Notes: a model not told the origin generated them from the letters alone. A stretch of 64,000 nucleotides of DNA from Diploptera punctata (GCA_030220185.1 JASPKZ010010239.1:2188001-2252000), one strand, 5' to 3'. Positions 40,310 through 51,884 are shown, counted from the first letter of the stretch. Numbers and translations are program-made.

Positions 40310-40512
40310 AATTTTTTGAGGTGGTAGACAGTTGGCACAAAATTTCAGCCGGGTTATTGTATTTGCGTAACGGGCGACTTTACTCCACGATGATACGTTA
40401 CCTATTTCATTTAGGGGCCAATCACCGTAAGGCCATGGTTCCGGCAGAAAGTTTAGGGAAGTTTAAAAATCTTAACCCTATTTGGAATCGTACTCGAGAA
40501 CTTAGCCTATAA
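40310..40512 (-). repeat. Possible SINE body, unassigned
   Basis: Minus strand reads ctcgagtacgattccaaatagggtta..., resembling a B-box start (GTACGATTCC) and a SINE body. No other copy in the window; only tentatively called. Confidence 0.3.
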
Positions 40513-40554
40513 CATATCAGATCCACTAACAACGAAACGTCGTGCCTCCCCCTC

Positions 40555-40750
40555 ACGCTCGCCCACGTACACACACTCACATATACACACACACATATTA
40601 GACTTGATACAAATTAATCATGAACTTGTAGCTTATAAAGTATCGCCTTCAGCAACTAAGTATGCCGTGACTTGTCTCCCCTCCCCCTCTATCTCCCTCA
40701 CGCAGACACACACATACACACACACACATACACATCCACTCACTAACCCA

Positions 40751-40812
<62 letters not shown>
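40555..40812. repeat. CA/CT/TA-rich compound microsatellite
   Basis: Several CA runs, a CT run at about 40752, and then (CA)n and (TA)n to 40812. Frames across it are artefacts. Confidence 0.9.
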
Positions 40813-41147
40813 GTCCACCGCTGTGGTCTCCAGGTAGCGTGCTGCCTTGTCACGCAGCGGACCCGTGTTCGATCCCCAGTCGGGGCAGTTTTTCTGGGTG
40901 AGGTTTTTATCGGGGTTTTCCCTCACCTATAAGACAAATGTCAGTAAACGTTAAGGCCCAAACGGCCCCCGAAATGATATGGCCATCATCATCATTCTTA
41001 TCATCATCATCATCATCATCATCATCCTTCACCGGTGTTCAAAGCAACGGGAAGCTACTACACCTACAATTCCCTAGTAAAGCTGCAAGCATGGCACATG
41101 AAAATGCTGTGATTGCAGTGAAAGACCCGCCCTCAGGCAGAACTACT
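40813..41147 (+). repeat. SINE-1, near full length
   Basis: tRNA-like head with B box GTTCGATCCCC, body tttttctgggtgaggtttttatcgg...cctataagacaaatgtcag..acgttaaggcccaaacgg, (ATC)n at 40984-41025, then 3' part caacgggaagctac...cctagtaaagctgcaagca...gcagtgaaagacc..cctcaggcagaactactatg. It serves as the reference copy for the family. Confidence 0.85.
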
Positions 41148-41154
41148 ATGTATA

Positions 41155-41532
41155 TATTTTTTTTTCTTCTTGTAAGCCCAGGTTTCCCTTACCAGAGATT
41201 TAGGCGCTCTCCCCCTACAGGGAAGAATTTGAACCATACTAATTTAGATGTCATTTGAGTGGTCCGTGGTCAGCTTTCCGCCTCATACTGACATCTAAGA
41301 AACCAAGGTAGTACTAGGACGGGAAAGTTCGGAAAATTTTGCTTAGAGGCCTTTTCATTTAGGCGTAAGGATCTTTTACGAGCCTAAAAATCTTCGACTC
41401 GGGACCCACGGCTTAAAGTCCCTCCCGGAGGACTTGCTCCTTGGGTTTTTCCGTCCTAAAAAAATCCATCGACCCCGGCCGGGTTTGAACCCGCGACCAT
41501 TGGGACCAGAGGCAAGGAGCATAACCACTAGT

Positions 41533-41537
<5 letters not shown>
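41155..41537 (-). repeat. SINE-2, longest uninterrupted copy
   Basis: Minus strand: head (ctagtggttatgctccttgcctctggtcccaatggtcgcgggttcaaaccc, written in blocks), body and 3' end gccttacaagaagaaa. It gives the empty-site sequence for the LINE-B insertion at 33328 (cctcatactgacatct). It abuts SINE-1 in opposite orientation. Confidence 0.85.

Positions 41538-41569
<32 letters not shown>
41538..41569. repeat. (TA)n microsatellite
   Basis: Pure TA run. Confidence 0.95.
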
Positions 41570-41572
<3 letters not shown>

Positions 41573-41760
41573 CATGTAAAGATAAATAAATGCCTGAGTC
41601 GGGATGCGAACCCGAGTTTCTAAACTTTGTACGTTTAGTGCTCTATCCAAGTAAAAGTTTAGAAGCTGGGGTTCAAATTCCGACACAGGCATTTATTTTT
41701 CTTTTCATGTCATATAAGCGTTCATTGCTAAATGCCAAAAATATTGCTATAACATATATA
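41570..41760. repeat. Two inverted pieces of the tRNA-containing unit
   Basis: 41574-41648 contains the minus-strand end of the tRNA-like unit (tgcctgagtcgggatgcgaacccgag) and 41650-41745 contains the corresponding plus-strand end (gaagctggggttcaaattccgac, caggcatttatttttctttt). The outer sequences atgacatg..aaataaatgcctg and aggcatttattt..catgtcat are reverse complements, so this is a head-to-head palindrome of the array unit seen at 10501-11469. Confidence 0.7.
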
Positions 41761-42605
41761 TATATATATATATACATAAAGTTGATATAATTTATTTAGT
41801 TATAATAACAATAATATTTAATTATTCCTACTGAGGAATGGGCAAGCTCACATTTAATTACAAATGCATAAAATAGAAACACAGCTTCTGATAAGTTCTT
41901 TTTGTTTTAATAAACAGTGTTTCATTCCAAGTTGAGATTCCATTAAGAGTAATGATTGTATGTTTCAACATGTTGGTTGTTTATTAAATAAACGCTGGGA
42001 ATTCTATTTTTTTACAATTAAGCAAATGAGTTGTTATTGAAAATCAACCCTCATGTGTATAACAATATTCTTTGTTTTTGTAATGAATGAGTTTACCTGT
42101 TGGAACCGAGCAATCAAATGTGAAATTGTGTTTTTTTTATTTACCCGCAGGAGGAGAGAGCTGGGTGGTCGATATTGTACCGCGGTAGCTAAGATATGAT
42201 AACAATAATTATTTACAATGCTTTCCCTATATTTTACTTTGCGTTTCCAATTTTTTCCAGATCTGCCCCGAGCATCTGTATGAAATTGAAAATAGCGTTT
42301 AGAAAAGAATAAGATTACGCTATGCTTATAACACAAACAGAGACATCTACATACGGAAAATATTAATAAAGTTTGCAGCTTTTATATTTTTGTATTATTC
42401 CCAATTCCCAGAAATTATTAAAAAATACACCGTTTTGATTACAATAACGATAGCAACGCAGTTTAGTTTGTAATTTTATATAATTTTGTTTACCCTACGG
42501 ATATTTTTACAGGTAGGCGTATGTATGTGTATTATCAGGGGCGGAAAATAAGAAAAACACTCTTTCGTTAACAAAACAAATGTATGCAAAATGTAATATT
42601 ATTAA
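41761..42605. other. No recognised feature
   Basis: Begins with a small TA run; otherwise AT-rich without supported features. A 100-codon frame at 42034-42336 (minus) has no recognisable motif. Confidence 0.35.
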
Positions 42606-42948
42606 TACTATATCCATCCACCCATAGTAATTCTGCCCGAGGGCAGGTCCTTCACTGCAATCATAGCATTTTCATGCTATGTTTGCAGCTTTACCAGGGA
42701 ATTATAGATGTGGTAGCTTCCCGTTGCTTTCCACACCGGTGAAGGATGATGATGATAATGATAAGAATGACGATGATGGTCATATCATTTCGGGACCGTT
42801 TGGGCCTTAACGTTTTCCTGACATTTTTCTTACAGGTGAGGGAAAACCCCGATAACAACCTCGCCCAGAAAAACTGTCCTGACCGGGGATCGAACCCGGG
42901 CCCGCTGCGTGACAAGGCAGCACGCTACCTCGGGTCCACAGCAGCGGA
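42606..42948 (-). repeat. SINE-1, near full length
   Basis: Complete in the opposite orientation to 40813-41147, from tatccatccacccatagtaatt to the head with ccggggatcgaacccgggcccgc. Its internal GAT/AAT tract is at 42746-42780. Confidence 0.85.
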
Positions 42949-42984
42949 CTAATACTATATATAACTTAATTAATAAAAATATAA

Positions 42985-43035
42985 AATAAATATCCTCTAC
43001 TGGTGTCCAACTCAGGATCGGATCTAGGGATAAGC

Positions 43036-43079
<44 letters not shown>

Positions 43080-43345
43080 GGGTCTGTGAATGACAAGGGT
43101 GGCGGCCGAACCACGCCTGATGCACCATCACAGGAGCAGATTAACGAAATGAAATTGGTAAGATGAGTATGGAGAAATGGTGGAATGAAATTTGTGGCAG
43201 GGGAAACGGGAGAAACCTCGAGAAAAACCTGCCTAGTTCCGTTTCGTTCACCACGAAACCCAGATGGAGTGACCGAGACTCGAACTCGGGACTCTGGCAG
43301 TGAGAGGCGAGCGTCTAACCACTTGCGCCACGGAGCCGCCTAACG
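42985..43345 (-). repeat. SINE-6 with tRNA-like head and internal (TA)n
   Basis: Minus-strand head ggctccgtggcgcaagtggttagacgctcg.. (A box TGGCGCAAGTGG) and GAGTTCGAGTCTCGG (B box) at 43265-43345, followed by the body shared with 30318-30622. A (TA)n run at 43040-43075 occupies the place where the other copy has tatattttatag. Confidence 0.75.
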
Positions 43346-43369
43346 TAATTAATATATAATGTATTTATA

Positions 43370-43570
43370 ATGTTTTCTATTCTTTTTCTTTTGCTTAATG
43401 GTATTTTATATTATTACTAGACAATCATTTTTTTGATACGTACTGTCAAAGCACGTACGGCTTCTACCCTTGCGATCCATAACATTGTATGTATTTTAAT
43501 TTTAGTCTAATAAAATCCTACAACAACAACAACAACTACTACTACTACTACTACTACTACTGCTACTGCT
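43370..43570 (+). repeat. Diverged LINE-B-like 3' end
   Basis: tactgtcaaagcacgtacggcttctacccttgcgatccat and tagtctaataaaatcctac match the last 120 bp of LINE-B (ggactgtcaacagcacgtacgg, gcgacccat, ctaataaagtcctac). The tail has drifted to (CAA)n(CTA)n(CTG)n at 43522-43575. A short, older 3' fragment of the same or a sister family. Confidence 0.75.
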
Positions 43571-43575
43571 GCTGC

Positions 43576-44118
43576 TAGTTGTCTCCTAACTTGTCGTTTA
43601 TCATAAGTTTATCACGAGTGATTTTCAAATTATCGATAAATGCACGACTCACGAAGTGAGGAGTGAATTTATCTAGAAAATTTGGAAATCAAAGTGGCAT
43701 TTGTTAGGACTATTTAACGAATAAAATTAAACTGTTTACTCACAAATCATTATTTAACTATAGTTAAATTAAAATATTTATATATTTAATTAAACGGCGA
43801 TGTTTTTAAACAAATGAGAAACGATAGGTACGTTTCATTTGCTTATTTTGTTCATCACTGCAACCAGATCATAATATTATTTATTGCCAAAGGAATGTTG
43901 TAAGAATGCAGCCTAGGGGAGAAATGTATAACCAACGTTATAGGTTTCTGATGCCCTATGATGTAAATATGTCAATTATATTTTTCTGCAACGTCATTTT
44001 CTGGAAAATAATTCGTTTAAGAAACTACAAACAGTAGTTTCTTTTTTTTTGTGGTATAATCAATTGTTTCAAATGTTTTTATATTATCTCTCGGATGCGC
44101 TTTGTGTTGACATTCATG

Positions 44119-44153
<35 letters not shown>

Positions 44154-44900
44154 CTGGTAGCCGTATTTCTTAGAGAGTCAGTCACTGCAAATTAATGCTA
44201 TGACCTATTCAGAATGTTAAAAAGGAGGTGCTTCCTTTATTATGATAAACACGACTGTGATTTGTTGTAAATCAAAAATCATTGAAATGTGATTGGTCAT
44301 TGACACCCATTTGGGGCATGAGTTAAATAGTCATAATAATTTATCTTTATACTTGACAGGCTTATTATGTATTCTACCTAACTACTTTCAGAGATTTTGG
44401 GTTTAATGTTAAAATATCATAAAAAATATTATATTCTCTAGTAACTGATTGCTTAGTGATACATTACTGTACTATCGCTGAAAGAAAGCCCCCTCCCGCG
44501 GGAATGATGATCTAGTGCGGAACGGGGGAAGTTGAGTTACATACAGGCAGATTTTTCGAATACCATTGGCTGGTGATATACGAGTTTGTTGTTCCGTTGT
44601 ACTATACATACAAATTTGGATTAGTTGGTACATATTCCTGCTATCGAGAAAGATTTATTTTGTTAGTTTGATTATTACACTCATATGATATCAATTTAAT
44701 TTTCAATTTTATTTTAGTTTTATATGCTACTTTAGTTCTTATTTATGTTACGCCAAACTATGTTTTCGAAGTGTACACTACAACCTAGACTCCCATGGCG
44801 TTCGGCTCAGCCGCATTCCTTCAAGAGATTTTCTTTCTCTAGGAGTACAGCATTATGCAGTGTGTATCCAAAATTGTGAGGCTAACTTCAGAAATGGATT

Positions 44901-44949
<49 letters not shown>
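43576..44949. other. No recognised feature; TA tracts at 44121-44151 and 44907-44944
   Basis: No open frame or shared repeat supported, apart from the two TA microsatellites. Confidence 0.4.
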
Positions 44950-44951
<2 letters not shown>

Positions 44952-45115
44952 TATGACATGAAAAGAAAAATAAATGCCTAAATCAGGAGTTTCTAACTTT
45001 TAAAGTTTAGCGCTCTAACCAGCTGAGCTACTCGGAAATCATAACACCAACAGTTATTTTTCTAATAAATATACATAAGAAAAATAAATATTTGTGTTAT
45101 ATACACATATATAGG

Positions 45116-45118
<3 letters not shown>
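44950..45118 (-). repeat. tRNA-containing unit, left part
   Basis: atatgacatgaaaagaaaaataaatgcctaaatcaggagttt..ttaaagtttagcgctctaaccagctgagctac: the array unit with part of the T arm deleted. The unit's other part lies at 48458-48600 beyond LINE-A copy 2. Confidence 0.65.

Positions 45119-45152
<34 letters not shown>
45119..45152. repeat. (TA)n microsatellite, left of LINE-A copy 2
   Basis: Pure TA run ending at the 3' tail of LINE-A; a matching run starts right after its 5' end. Confidence 0.95.
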
Positions 45153-45154
<2 letters not shown>

Positions 45155-45178
45155 TTACTTACTTACTCACTGGCACTA

Positions 45179-45830
45179 TCAAACACGTAAGTTCATGGCC
45201 GTGCGGACATAAGCCCTCCATACATCCCTATCCTGAGCTAATGCTTTCCAATCATTCCCTGTATAATCTACTTCCCTCAAATCATAGTTAATGTTGTTCT
45301 CCCACCTCATTCTTGGTCTACCAACTGGGCGTTTTCTCTCTGGCTTTCCTACAAGAAGCTTCCATTCACGTCTTTCATTCCCCATACCATCAACATGTCC
45401 TGCCCAACGCAGTCTACGAGACTTAACTGTTCTTATTATATCTGGCTTCCTATAAAGACCATGTAGTTCATTGTTATGTAGTCTTCTCCATTCACCTGTC
45501 TGTTCATCTCTCTTTGGTCCAAAAATTTCCTAAGAACTTTATTCTCAAATACTCGTAATCTCCTTTCCTCCCTTAAAGTAAGAGTCCATGTTTCGCACCC
45601 ATATAATATAACTGGTAGAATAATAGTTTTATATATTTTCAGCTTAACGTTTTTTGAAAGGAGTTGGGACATCAAAAGTCTCTGCAATGCATAATAGCAT
45701 GCATTTCCAGAATTGAGCCTATGTTTAATTTCTTTGTGCATCTCATTCCTATTTGTGTTTATTGTTCCTAGGTATTTGAATTCAGCCACTTCCTCAAAAT
45801 TTCCCTCATTTGTCATTAGCTGTCCATTTC
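45179..45830 (-). pseudogene. LINE-A copy 2 thumb and C-terminus
   Basis: MTNEGNFEEVAEFKYLGTI, LLSKNVKLKIYKTIILPVILYGC, TLTLREERRLRVFENKVLRKF, then after a one-base loss near 45525 the tail KLLVGKPERKRPVGRPRM to NLRV. The WAGHVARMG block is changed to a WAGHVDGMG-like reading. Confidence 0.85.
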
Positions 45831-46490
45831 CATTATATAATGAATTTTACGTGTGACCATATTTTTAGTTTTATTGATATTTACTTCCAGTCCTAATTTC
45901 TTAGTGTTACTCAATAGTGTGTGCGTGTTGGCCTTTAGTATCTCCTCGCTATCGGCCAGTAGTACTACATCATCAGCATAAACTAACAGCTTATTAATAC
46001 CATTGAGTTGTAAGCCTTCCTCATTCTCTAATGATTTAATGGCATGCTCTAGTACAAAATTAAATAGTAGAGGAGATAGTGCATCTCCTTGCTTCAACCC
46101 ATTCTGGATTTCAAAAGTGTCCGAAAACTGTTTGCCTACACGCACCCTACTCTTTGTGCCATTTAGACACATTCGTATAAGTCTAACTAACTTTTTAGGA
46201 ATTCGGAACTCCAGCAGGATACTATATAACTTCTCCCTCTTAATTGAATCATATGCTTTTTTGAAGTCTACATATAGTTGATGTACAGTACCATTATATT
46301 TCCATTTCTTTTCTAAAATCTGTCTTATACTAAAAATCTGATCTGTTGTAGACCTGTTTCTTCTAAATGCACATTGGATGATCTCCTAGAATGTCATCAA
46401 TATAGGGAGTAAGTCTGCTTACTAATATATTTGTAAAGATTTTGTACGAAGTTTGAAAGTAATGAGATGCCCCTGTAGTTGTTGCAATCA
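45816..46490 (-). pseudogene. LINE-A copy 2 reverse transcriptase palm
   Basis: RNRSTTDQIF and VDFKKAYDSIKREKLY (catalytic Asp block) are followed by a 118-codon frame with NGLKQGDALSPLLFN and LLVYADDVVLLADS, then LEVNINKTKNMV. The YADD motif is intact. Base losses at about 46375 (extra C in the gatgatctcc region) and at 45845 alter the frame. Confidence 0.85.
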
Positions 46491-46493
46491 GTT

Positions 46494-47330
46494 TTATTCT
46501 CCTTTCTTATAAATTGGTACGATAATTGATTCCTTCCATTCATCTGGAAGAGCTTCTTTCTCCCAAATCATACTAAGCAACCAACGTATCTTGTCCATCA
46601 ATTTTCCTCCCCCTGATTTTATCATTTCTGCTGGGATCTCATCTGAACCTGATGCTTTATACATCTTCAATTTTTCAATCGCCATTTCAACCTCTAATGC
46701 ACTTGGTTCTGTGACTAGCATTTCTGCTGTCTGTAAATTATCCTCCTCAATGTCCTGTTCTGTATGTACATTTAATAGCTGATTAAAGTAACTTTTCCAT
46801 CTATTTAATATACTCCTGGAATCTGCAATCATATCGCCATTTTCATTCCGAATTATGTTTGTTCTAGCCTGAAATCCTTTCTTCTCTATACTAATTCCCT
46901 GATATAATTCTCTAATGTTCCTATTTTTTGCATTCATTTCAAGATCATTAATCTTCTCTCTCAAATATTCCCTCTTTTTACTCTTTAGTAACTTGGTGGT
47001 TTCCCGTCTAATACTACCCAATTGCTCTAAATTTACCTCATTTGGCTCGTGTAACCATTTCATTTTTGCTAGCTTTCTTTTCTTTACAATGTCGGCACAT
47101 TCCTCATCAAACCATTTCTTGTTTTGCCTCTTTTTTAAACAACCAATGCTTTCTGATGCTGACAATTTAATAGTATCTCTTATAGCCTCCCATTCTTTAT
47201 TTATATCAGTTTCTTCTTCGTTTGCCACATTGTTATCTGAAGATTCCAGTACTTCAAATCTATTAGCAATTTTTGATTTGGTATTCTTGCCGCATTTCAT
47301 CATTTTTCAAGTTTTTTAATTCAAACTTTA
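46494..47330 (-). pseudogene. LINE-A copy 2 linker and RT N-terminal blocks
   Basis: A 269-codon open frame: a linker rich in charged residues (WFDEECADIVKKRKLAKMKW), KKGFQARTNIIRN, RWKSYFNQLLN, ASGSDEIPAEMIKSGGGKL and [15 protein letters not shown]. It is the longest undamaged LINE-A frame. It stops just after PIYKKG, where a frame change occurs near 46495. Confidence 0.85.
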
Positions 47331-47341
47331 CAGAATCATCT

Positions 47342-48120
47342 TTAGCGTTTGTTCCTCTCATAAGCGATAGCCCGTTGTCTGATTTTCACTTTGACCAGAT
47401 GATGATCCGAATTGCAGTCTGTCCCTCTAACTGATTTAACATCGATGATGCTACTGTGCCAGCGTTTATCCACTAATACATGATCTATCTGGTTCCGAGT
47501 TTCTCCACTCTGGGACGTCCAGGTGTATTTATGAATATCCTTATGCTGAAATGTTGTGCTCTTAACAATGAGATTCTTTGATGTGGCAAATGTGACTAAT
47601 CTAACCCCGTTGTCGTTACTATCTTCATGAAGACTGAATTTGCCTATTGTTGGTTTGAATATATCTTCCCGCCCCACTTTTGCATTAAAATCTCCTAAGA
47701 CAATTTTCATATGATATCGTGAAAGGCTATCAAATAAGCATTCTAATTCTTCATAGAACTCATCCTTGATCTTGTCATCTTTATCTTCTGTGGGGGCATG
47801 TACATTTACAATTATAAAATCATGTCGTTTACCCTTTAGAATTATGTATGATATCCTATCACTAACAAACTTAATATCTCGGATAGCGGATAGGATCCTC
47901 TTTCTGACTAAAAAACCCGTTCCAAATGCAGGTCTTTCTGCACCCCCGTAGTATAATGCAAAGCTTCCTGATTCCTGACTACCTTCTCCTGGCCACCTAA
48001 CTTCCTGTAAAGCGACTATATCCAAGGGCGATTTATCTAATTCCCGCGTTAATATCTCTAGGTGCCCGCTATTGTAAAAAAGTCCTAACATTCCATGTTC
48101 CTAGGAACATGTCCCTGTGT
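47342..48120 (-). pseudogene. LINE-A copy 2 AP-like endonuclease
   Basis: The first block MFLGTWNVR (48110-48084) is separated by a frameshift in a T run from a 249-codon frame holding DIVALQEVRWPG, RISYIILKGKRHDFIIVNVHAPTED, KIVLGDFNAKVG, QIDHVLVDKRW and SDHHLVKVK. These are all catalytic blocks of the fold (Asn, Glu, Asp-x-Asn, Asp-His). Apart from the frameshift and an in-frame TAG the domain is complete; length is normal for an AP-like domain of about 240 residues. Confidence 0.85.
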
Positions 48121-48423
48121 TTGAGCCTTTGGCGTGGGTTCCCTGAAGTAGTCTCCGCCCGGAGAACCGAATGGGGGACTATTTGACCTCCGAAAAATTT
48201 TACCCCAGTTGAACCCATGTCCGCATTTCTTGACGGTTGTATTTTTACGGTGAAAGATCGTCACTCTTTCGACCAAGGTACTTTTTTCGTGTGGCTTATC
48301 ACCTTCGACCAGTCCGGCATGGGTAACCCTATCGGCAGCAATGCTACCGCCGTCGCATAGCTCTCAGGATAATTTAAGCACGCAAGCCACTCCACCACGA
48401 CAAGGTAAAGATACCATGGAGGG

Positions 48424-48425
<2 letters not shown>

Positions 48426-48457
<32 letters not shown>
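48426..48457. repeat. (TA)n microsatellite, right of LINE-A copy 2
   Basis: Continuation of the TA run at 45119-45152. Confidence 0.95.
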
Positions 48458-48460
<3 letters not shown>

Positions 48461-48600
48461 CTCAATTTACACGAGAGGTAGCGGAATATCGTTCCAACTG
48501 CCATCTAGTGGCTACTATTACACGTAAGCAATTTTTAAAGATAATATTTCCTTTATAGCAGTAACGCTTGTATATTTAGATGTTACAAAATTTTGACTTA
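48458..48600 (-). repeat. tRNA-containing unit, right part
   Basis: tgttctcaatttacacgagaggtagcgg, ttccaactgccatct, agcagtaacgctt follow the order of the array unit at 10680-10800. Together with 44950-45118 it makes one diverged unit split by LINE-A. Confidence 0.75.
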
Positions 48601-48619
48601 TTACAACATATTTTTTATC

Positions 48620-48661
<42 letters not shown>

Positions 48662-48994
48662 GAGAGAGGGAGAGGAAAAAGTTATATCACATGTATCTAT
48701 TTTGCTTCTTTAACGCATTATCTGGGCTAAGAAGAAAATCATAATGATCTCTGATACATGACTACATAGGGTTTTGCTATTGAGTATAAATGATGAAAAT
48801 ATCGGGCGAAACTTCAAGTGTGGATTTCTCAACATAAAGAAGGGAAAAAATCTTACATCAACATGAATCTGAAATCACTTAGTTTCCGCGTTATGCCTTG
48901 CCATTTTTATTTTACTTTTTTTATTTTTTATATTAAATTTTAAACACATGTTGCAGCTGTTTGTAAATTATAATACCGTTTTCAGAGCAAATGA
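48601..48994. other. No recognised feature; (TA)n at 48622-48657
   Basis: Only a TA microsatellite and a GAGA run are visible. Confidence 0.4.
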
Positions 48995-50105
48995 CTTTCT
49001 TCTACTTCTTCTTCTTCCTTTCCAGGATTAGGTCAATGCGACCTATTCCGGTCTCCAAGTCCATCGTTTCCTTGGCCGTCCCCACAAAGATCATTTTCCA
49101 AGTGGTTTGTAGGTGTTGATCTTCTTGTGTAATCTTGCATTTTCCATTCTGTCTAAATGTTCTTTCCATTGGTATTTGTGCTCTTCTAGTTTATCGAGTA
49201 TTGAAAATATCTCCAGTTCATTTCTTATTGATTCATTGTGTAATCTATCCATGCGTGTACATCCTTTTACGGATCTTAAAATTTCATTTCAGTGGCTTGA
49301 ATGTGTGAGATATCTTCCGATCCATATGAAAGAACAGGGACAGCAATAATTTTATAAAACCTGAACTGAGTTTCTCTTCGAGTCTTTCGGAGGATACTTC
49401 TTATGGTGCCACACATAATTTGATATCGGTTTAATTTATTATGTATATCCCAATTGTAGCTATATGTTATGTCTGAACCAAGATCGTTAAAGTGTGCTAT
49501 CTGTTCTATTATTTCATTATTGATTACTATTTTTGCTCTGACTGGCACTTTGCCCTGAAAAGCCATAATTTTAGTTTTTAAAGTTGAGACTTTGATATTA
49601 TAATAGAGTCCTAATTGATTCAACACGTAAATGGCACTTTGTAAATCATCCTCTGACTTCTGTATAATTACCAGATCGTCTGCATACATTAAAATATTCA
49701 TATACATTTCCTTATTAATTTGTATTCCTATTGGACTTGACTTTTTCAATTTTCGTATAACCTCGTCAAAATATATATTAAACAATGTACGTGATAATGT
49801 ACATCCTTGTCGAACTCCCTGATTTTTAAAAAATTCTTCTCTGGAATAATTATCTAAACTAAGGACAATTTTCGTGCCATTATAAAGACTTATTATTCCT
49901 TCTATAAGTTGAACCGGGTACTCTCTTGCCATCATAATTTTCCACACTTTTCTTTATTAACCATTTTAAAACAGCTAAATCCATTGCCTGTATTTTTAAT
50001 TGTTTGCGTTCGAGAGTTTTCTCGGATATCACATAATCGGATATCGCTGTGGCCTGTATTCGGGCAAGATGTGGACACTTGAACAGTTCTTTTGAAAGTG
50101 CCAAA
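48995..50105 (-). mobile_element. LINE-D copy 2, 5'-truncated
   Basis: Minus strand. The coding part runs from about 50105 (VLKWLIKKSVENYDGK region, frame-shifted) to 49120; the 3' end has a GAA-type tail (cttcttcttcttcc at 49001-49018). It shares KTKIMAFQGxxPVRxKIVxxNxIxEQ with copy 1 at 39.7 kb. Confidence 0.75.
49276..49947 (-). pseudogene. LINE-D copy 2 reverse transcriptase
   Basis: A 223-codon frame: YPVQLIEGIISLYNGTKIVL, NQGVRQGCTLSRTLFNIYFDEV (RT block with SP changed to SR), ILMYADDLVIIQKSEDDLQ (YADD), VSTLKTKIMAFQGKVPV, DLGSDITYSYNWD, and FYKIIAVPVLSYGSED. The catalytic residues are kept, but the palm N-terminus with the first Asp is broken off upstream and the W of SExW is missing, so it is not functional. 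Confidence 0.85.
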
Positions 50106-50685
50106 ACTTAAACATTAATAAACTGATTCCAACAGACATACATACACTTCAAACGCGGCAATGAAATGTTTTTGATCCCATATTTTGATATGAACTTTTT
50201 TTTCATTTCTGCTTATAATGAATCCATACGTGAAGTTTTGCAGAATATTTTCGTTACACTCTGTACTTGTCACCTGTGTACGTCTAAAATATCGCGAATG
50301 AAAATAATTACATTCATTCTATTTTTTTAATTCTTGGATGAATTATATGATAATCCTAAAATATTATCCATATTCATTGATGGTTTGACAACATCTAGAC
50401 GTCTTTATTTTGGGAATCCGATTATTGTCGGGTATTCAAGGATTTCCGTAATGTCAAGGAGTTTGGGATTCGATTTTTAAAAGTGAGTAACATCATGTAT
50501 GATACAGTGAGTGTGAAAAGTGTACGTACAGTTGAACATTTTTACCAAATATCAAAAATGTTGCCAATCAATAAATATAATTAGTACAAAAATATTTTTA
50601 ATATGCATCAAGCTATGTTTAATATTAATGTACAAATATAGGCCTAGTTAACTGACATGCTATATGAACAATGAAATTTAATAAA
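50106..50685. other. No recognised feature
   Basis: AT-rich, no supported feature. Confidence 0.35.
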
Positions 50686-50689
50686 TATT

Positions 50690-50965
50690 AAAGTCTAGCC
50701 ATCATTCTACGTTTAAGAAGTGAGTGTACTGTGACCTTTCACTTCCCTTATAAAGACTTCACAACGTACGCAGTACCAAACCCAGCAATATAACTAGTGC
50801 AGTTGTGTAGACTACAAAAAACAGTTAAATGGTCCCGAAAAGGAAATGAAACGACAGAAAAGAATCTAAAATCACCAGTACAATTGTGTAGAATACACAA
50901 AACAGTTAAATGGTTCCCAAAATAAATTGAAACGACAGAAGAAGAACCTAAAATTATCAACAGTA
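50690..50965. repeat. Repeat F, copy 2, with tandem units
   Basis: agtctagccatcattctacg...gaagtgagtgtac matches 9352-9400. Then units of about 79 bp (agtacaattgtgtagaatacacaaaacagttaaatgg, written in blocks, ...aaacgacagaagaagaa) repeat from about 50797 to 50965. Confidence 0.65.
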
Positions 50966-51530
50966 ATCTAACACGAGGTTGGGTTTTTCTGAAAAAATCA
51001 CGAGCGACAAATTCACGAGTGATTCTGTCTAATGAAAAACTCAACCTCGCGTTGGATTTGGAGTGACTATTTAGCGAATAATACAACATTAGGAACTAAA
51101 TGTAATTATGTTTAATATTTGCCACATGTAAGGTTTTGTATTCCAATCTTACTTCCGGGCGATTTCTAAGTCGACTGTATTGTTATAAATAGCATATATT
51201 TGCTGTTAAATCTCTTTGGACTTGAAAAAATAAATAACAGATGATTGTATGAGAAATGACTTAACAACAATGCAGATGCATTATACAACATTTATTAATT
51301 TTTTAGAGCAACAGAACTAACCTTTCTTTTTTCTGGTAATTTTTGTTGTTTCTTTTGGCATTTCTTGCTGTACCGTATCGATAGTACATTGTTCAATCGA
51401 TATACTTGTCAAAGAAGTTAATTTGCGGAAATATCACTCATTACGAACAGGAAGCGGCAATTTTATCGACAGGAAGTGGCAATTGTATCAACAGGAAGAG
51501 GTAAAAATTATTGGTCTATGAGATAAAAAG
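50966..51530. other. No recognised feature between F units
   Basis: Contains a short inverted pair (taacacgaggttgggttttt at 50970-50989 against aaaaactcaacctcgcgtt at 51032-51052), otherwise nothing supported. Confidence 0.4.
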
Positions 51531-51866
51531 GTCCACCGCTATGGTCTCGAGGGTTAGCGTGCAACCTTGTCACGCAGCAGGTCCGGGTTCGATCCCCGGT
51601 CGGGCCAGTTTTTCTGGTTGAGGTTTTTCTCGTGTTTTTCCTAACCTGTTAGACAAATGTCAAGAAAACTTTAAGGCCCAAACGGTCCCCGAAATCATGT
51701 GGCCATCATCATCATTATCATTTATCATCATCATCTTCACCGGTGTGGAAAGCAACGGGAAGCTACCACACCTACAATTCCCTAGTAAAGCTGCAAAGCA
51801 TAGCATGAAAATTCTATGATTGCAGTGAAAGACCTGCCCTCGGGCAGAATTACTTTGGATGGATGG
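51531..51866 (+). repeat. SINE-1, near full length
   Basis: Head ggtccaccgctatggtctcgaggg and B box GGTTCGATCCCC, body, (ATC)n at 51703-51738, 3' part and end cctcgggcagaattactttgga. A TGGA repeat follows at 51858-51870. It interrupts the repeat F array. Confidence 0.85.
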
Positions 51867-51884
51867 ATGGAGATAAATAGTCAG

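Larger units (their letters stand above)
45153..48425 (-). mobile_element. LINE-A copy 2, near full length
   Basis: About 3.27 kb on the minus strand, from ccctccatggtatctttacc (5', at 48425) to (GTAA)n (3', at 45153). All domains are present in order, but with at least five frame breaks. It lies in a TA microsatellite that continues on both sides, so its target duplication cannot be read. It is the best uninterrupted reference for the family in this window. Confidence 0.9.

Noticed and set aside
40604..40926. Open frames in CA/GT repeats
   Set aside because: Low-complexity and antisense to SINE-1; no domain.
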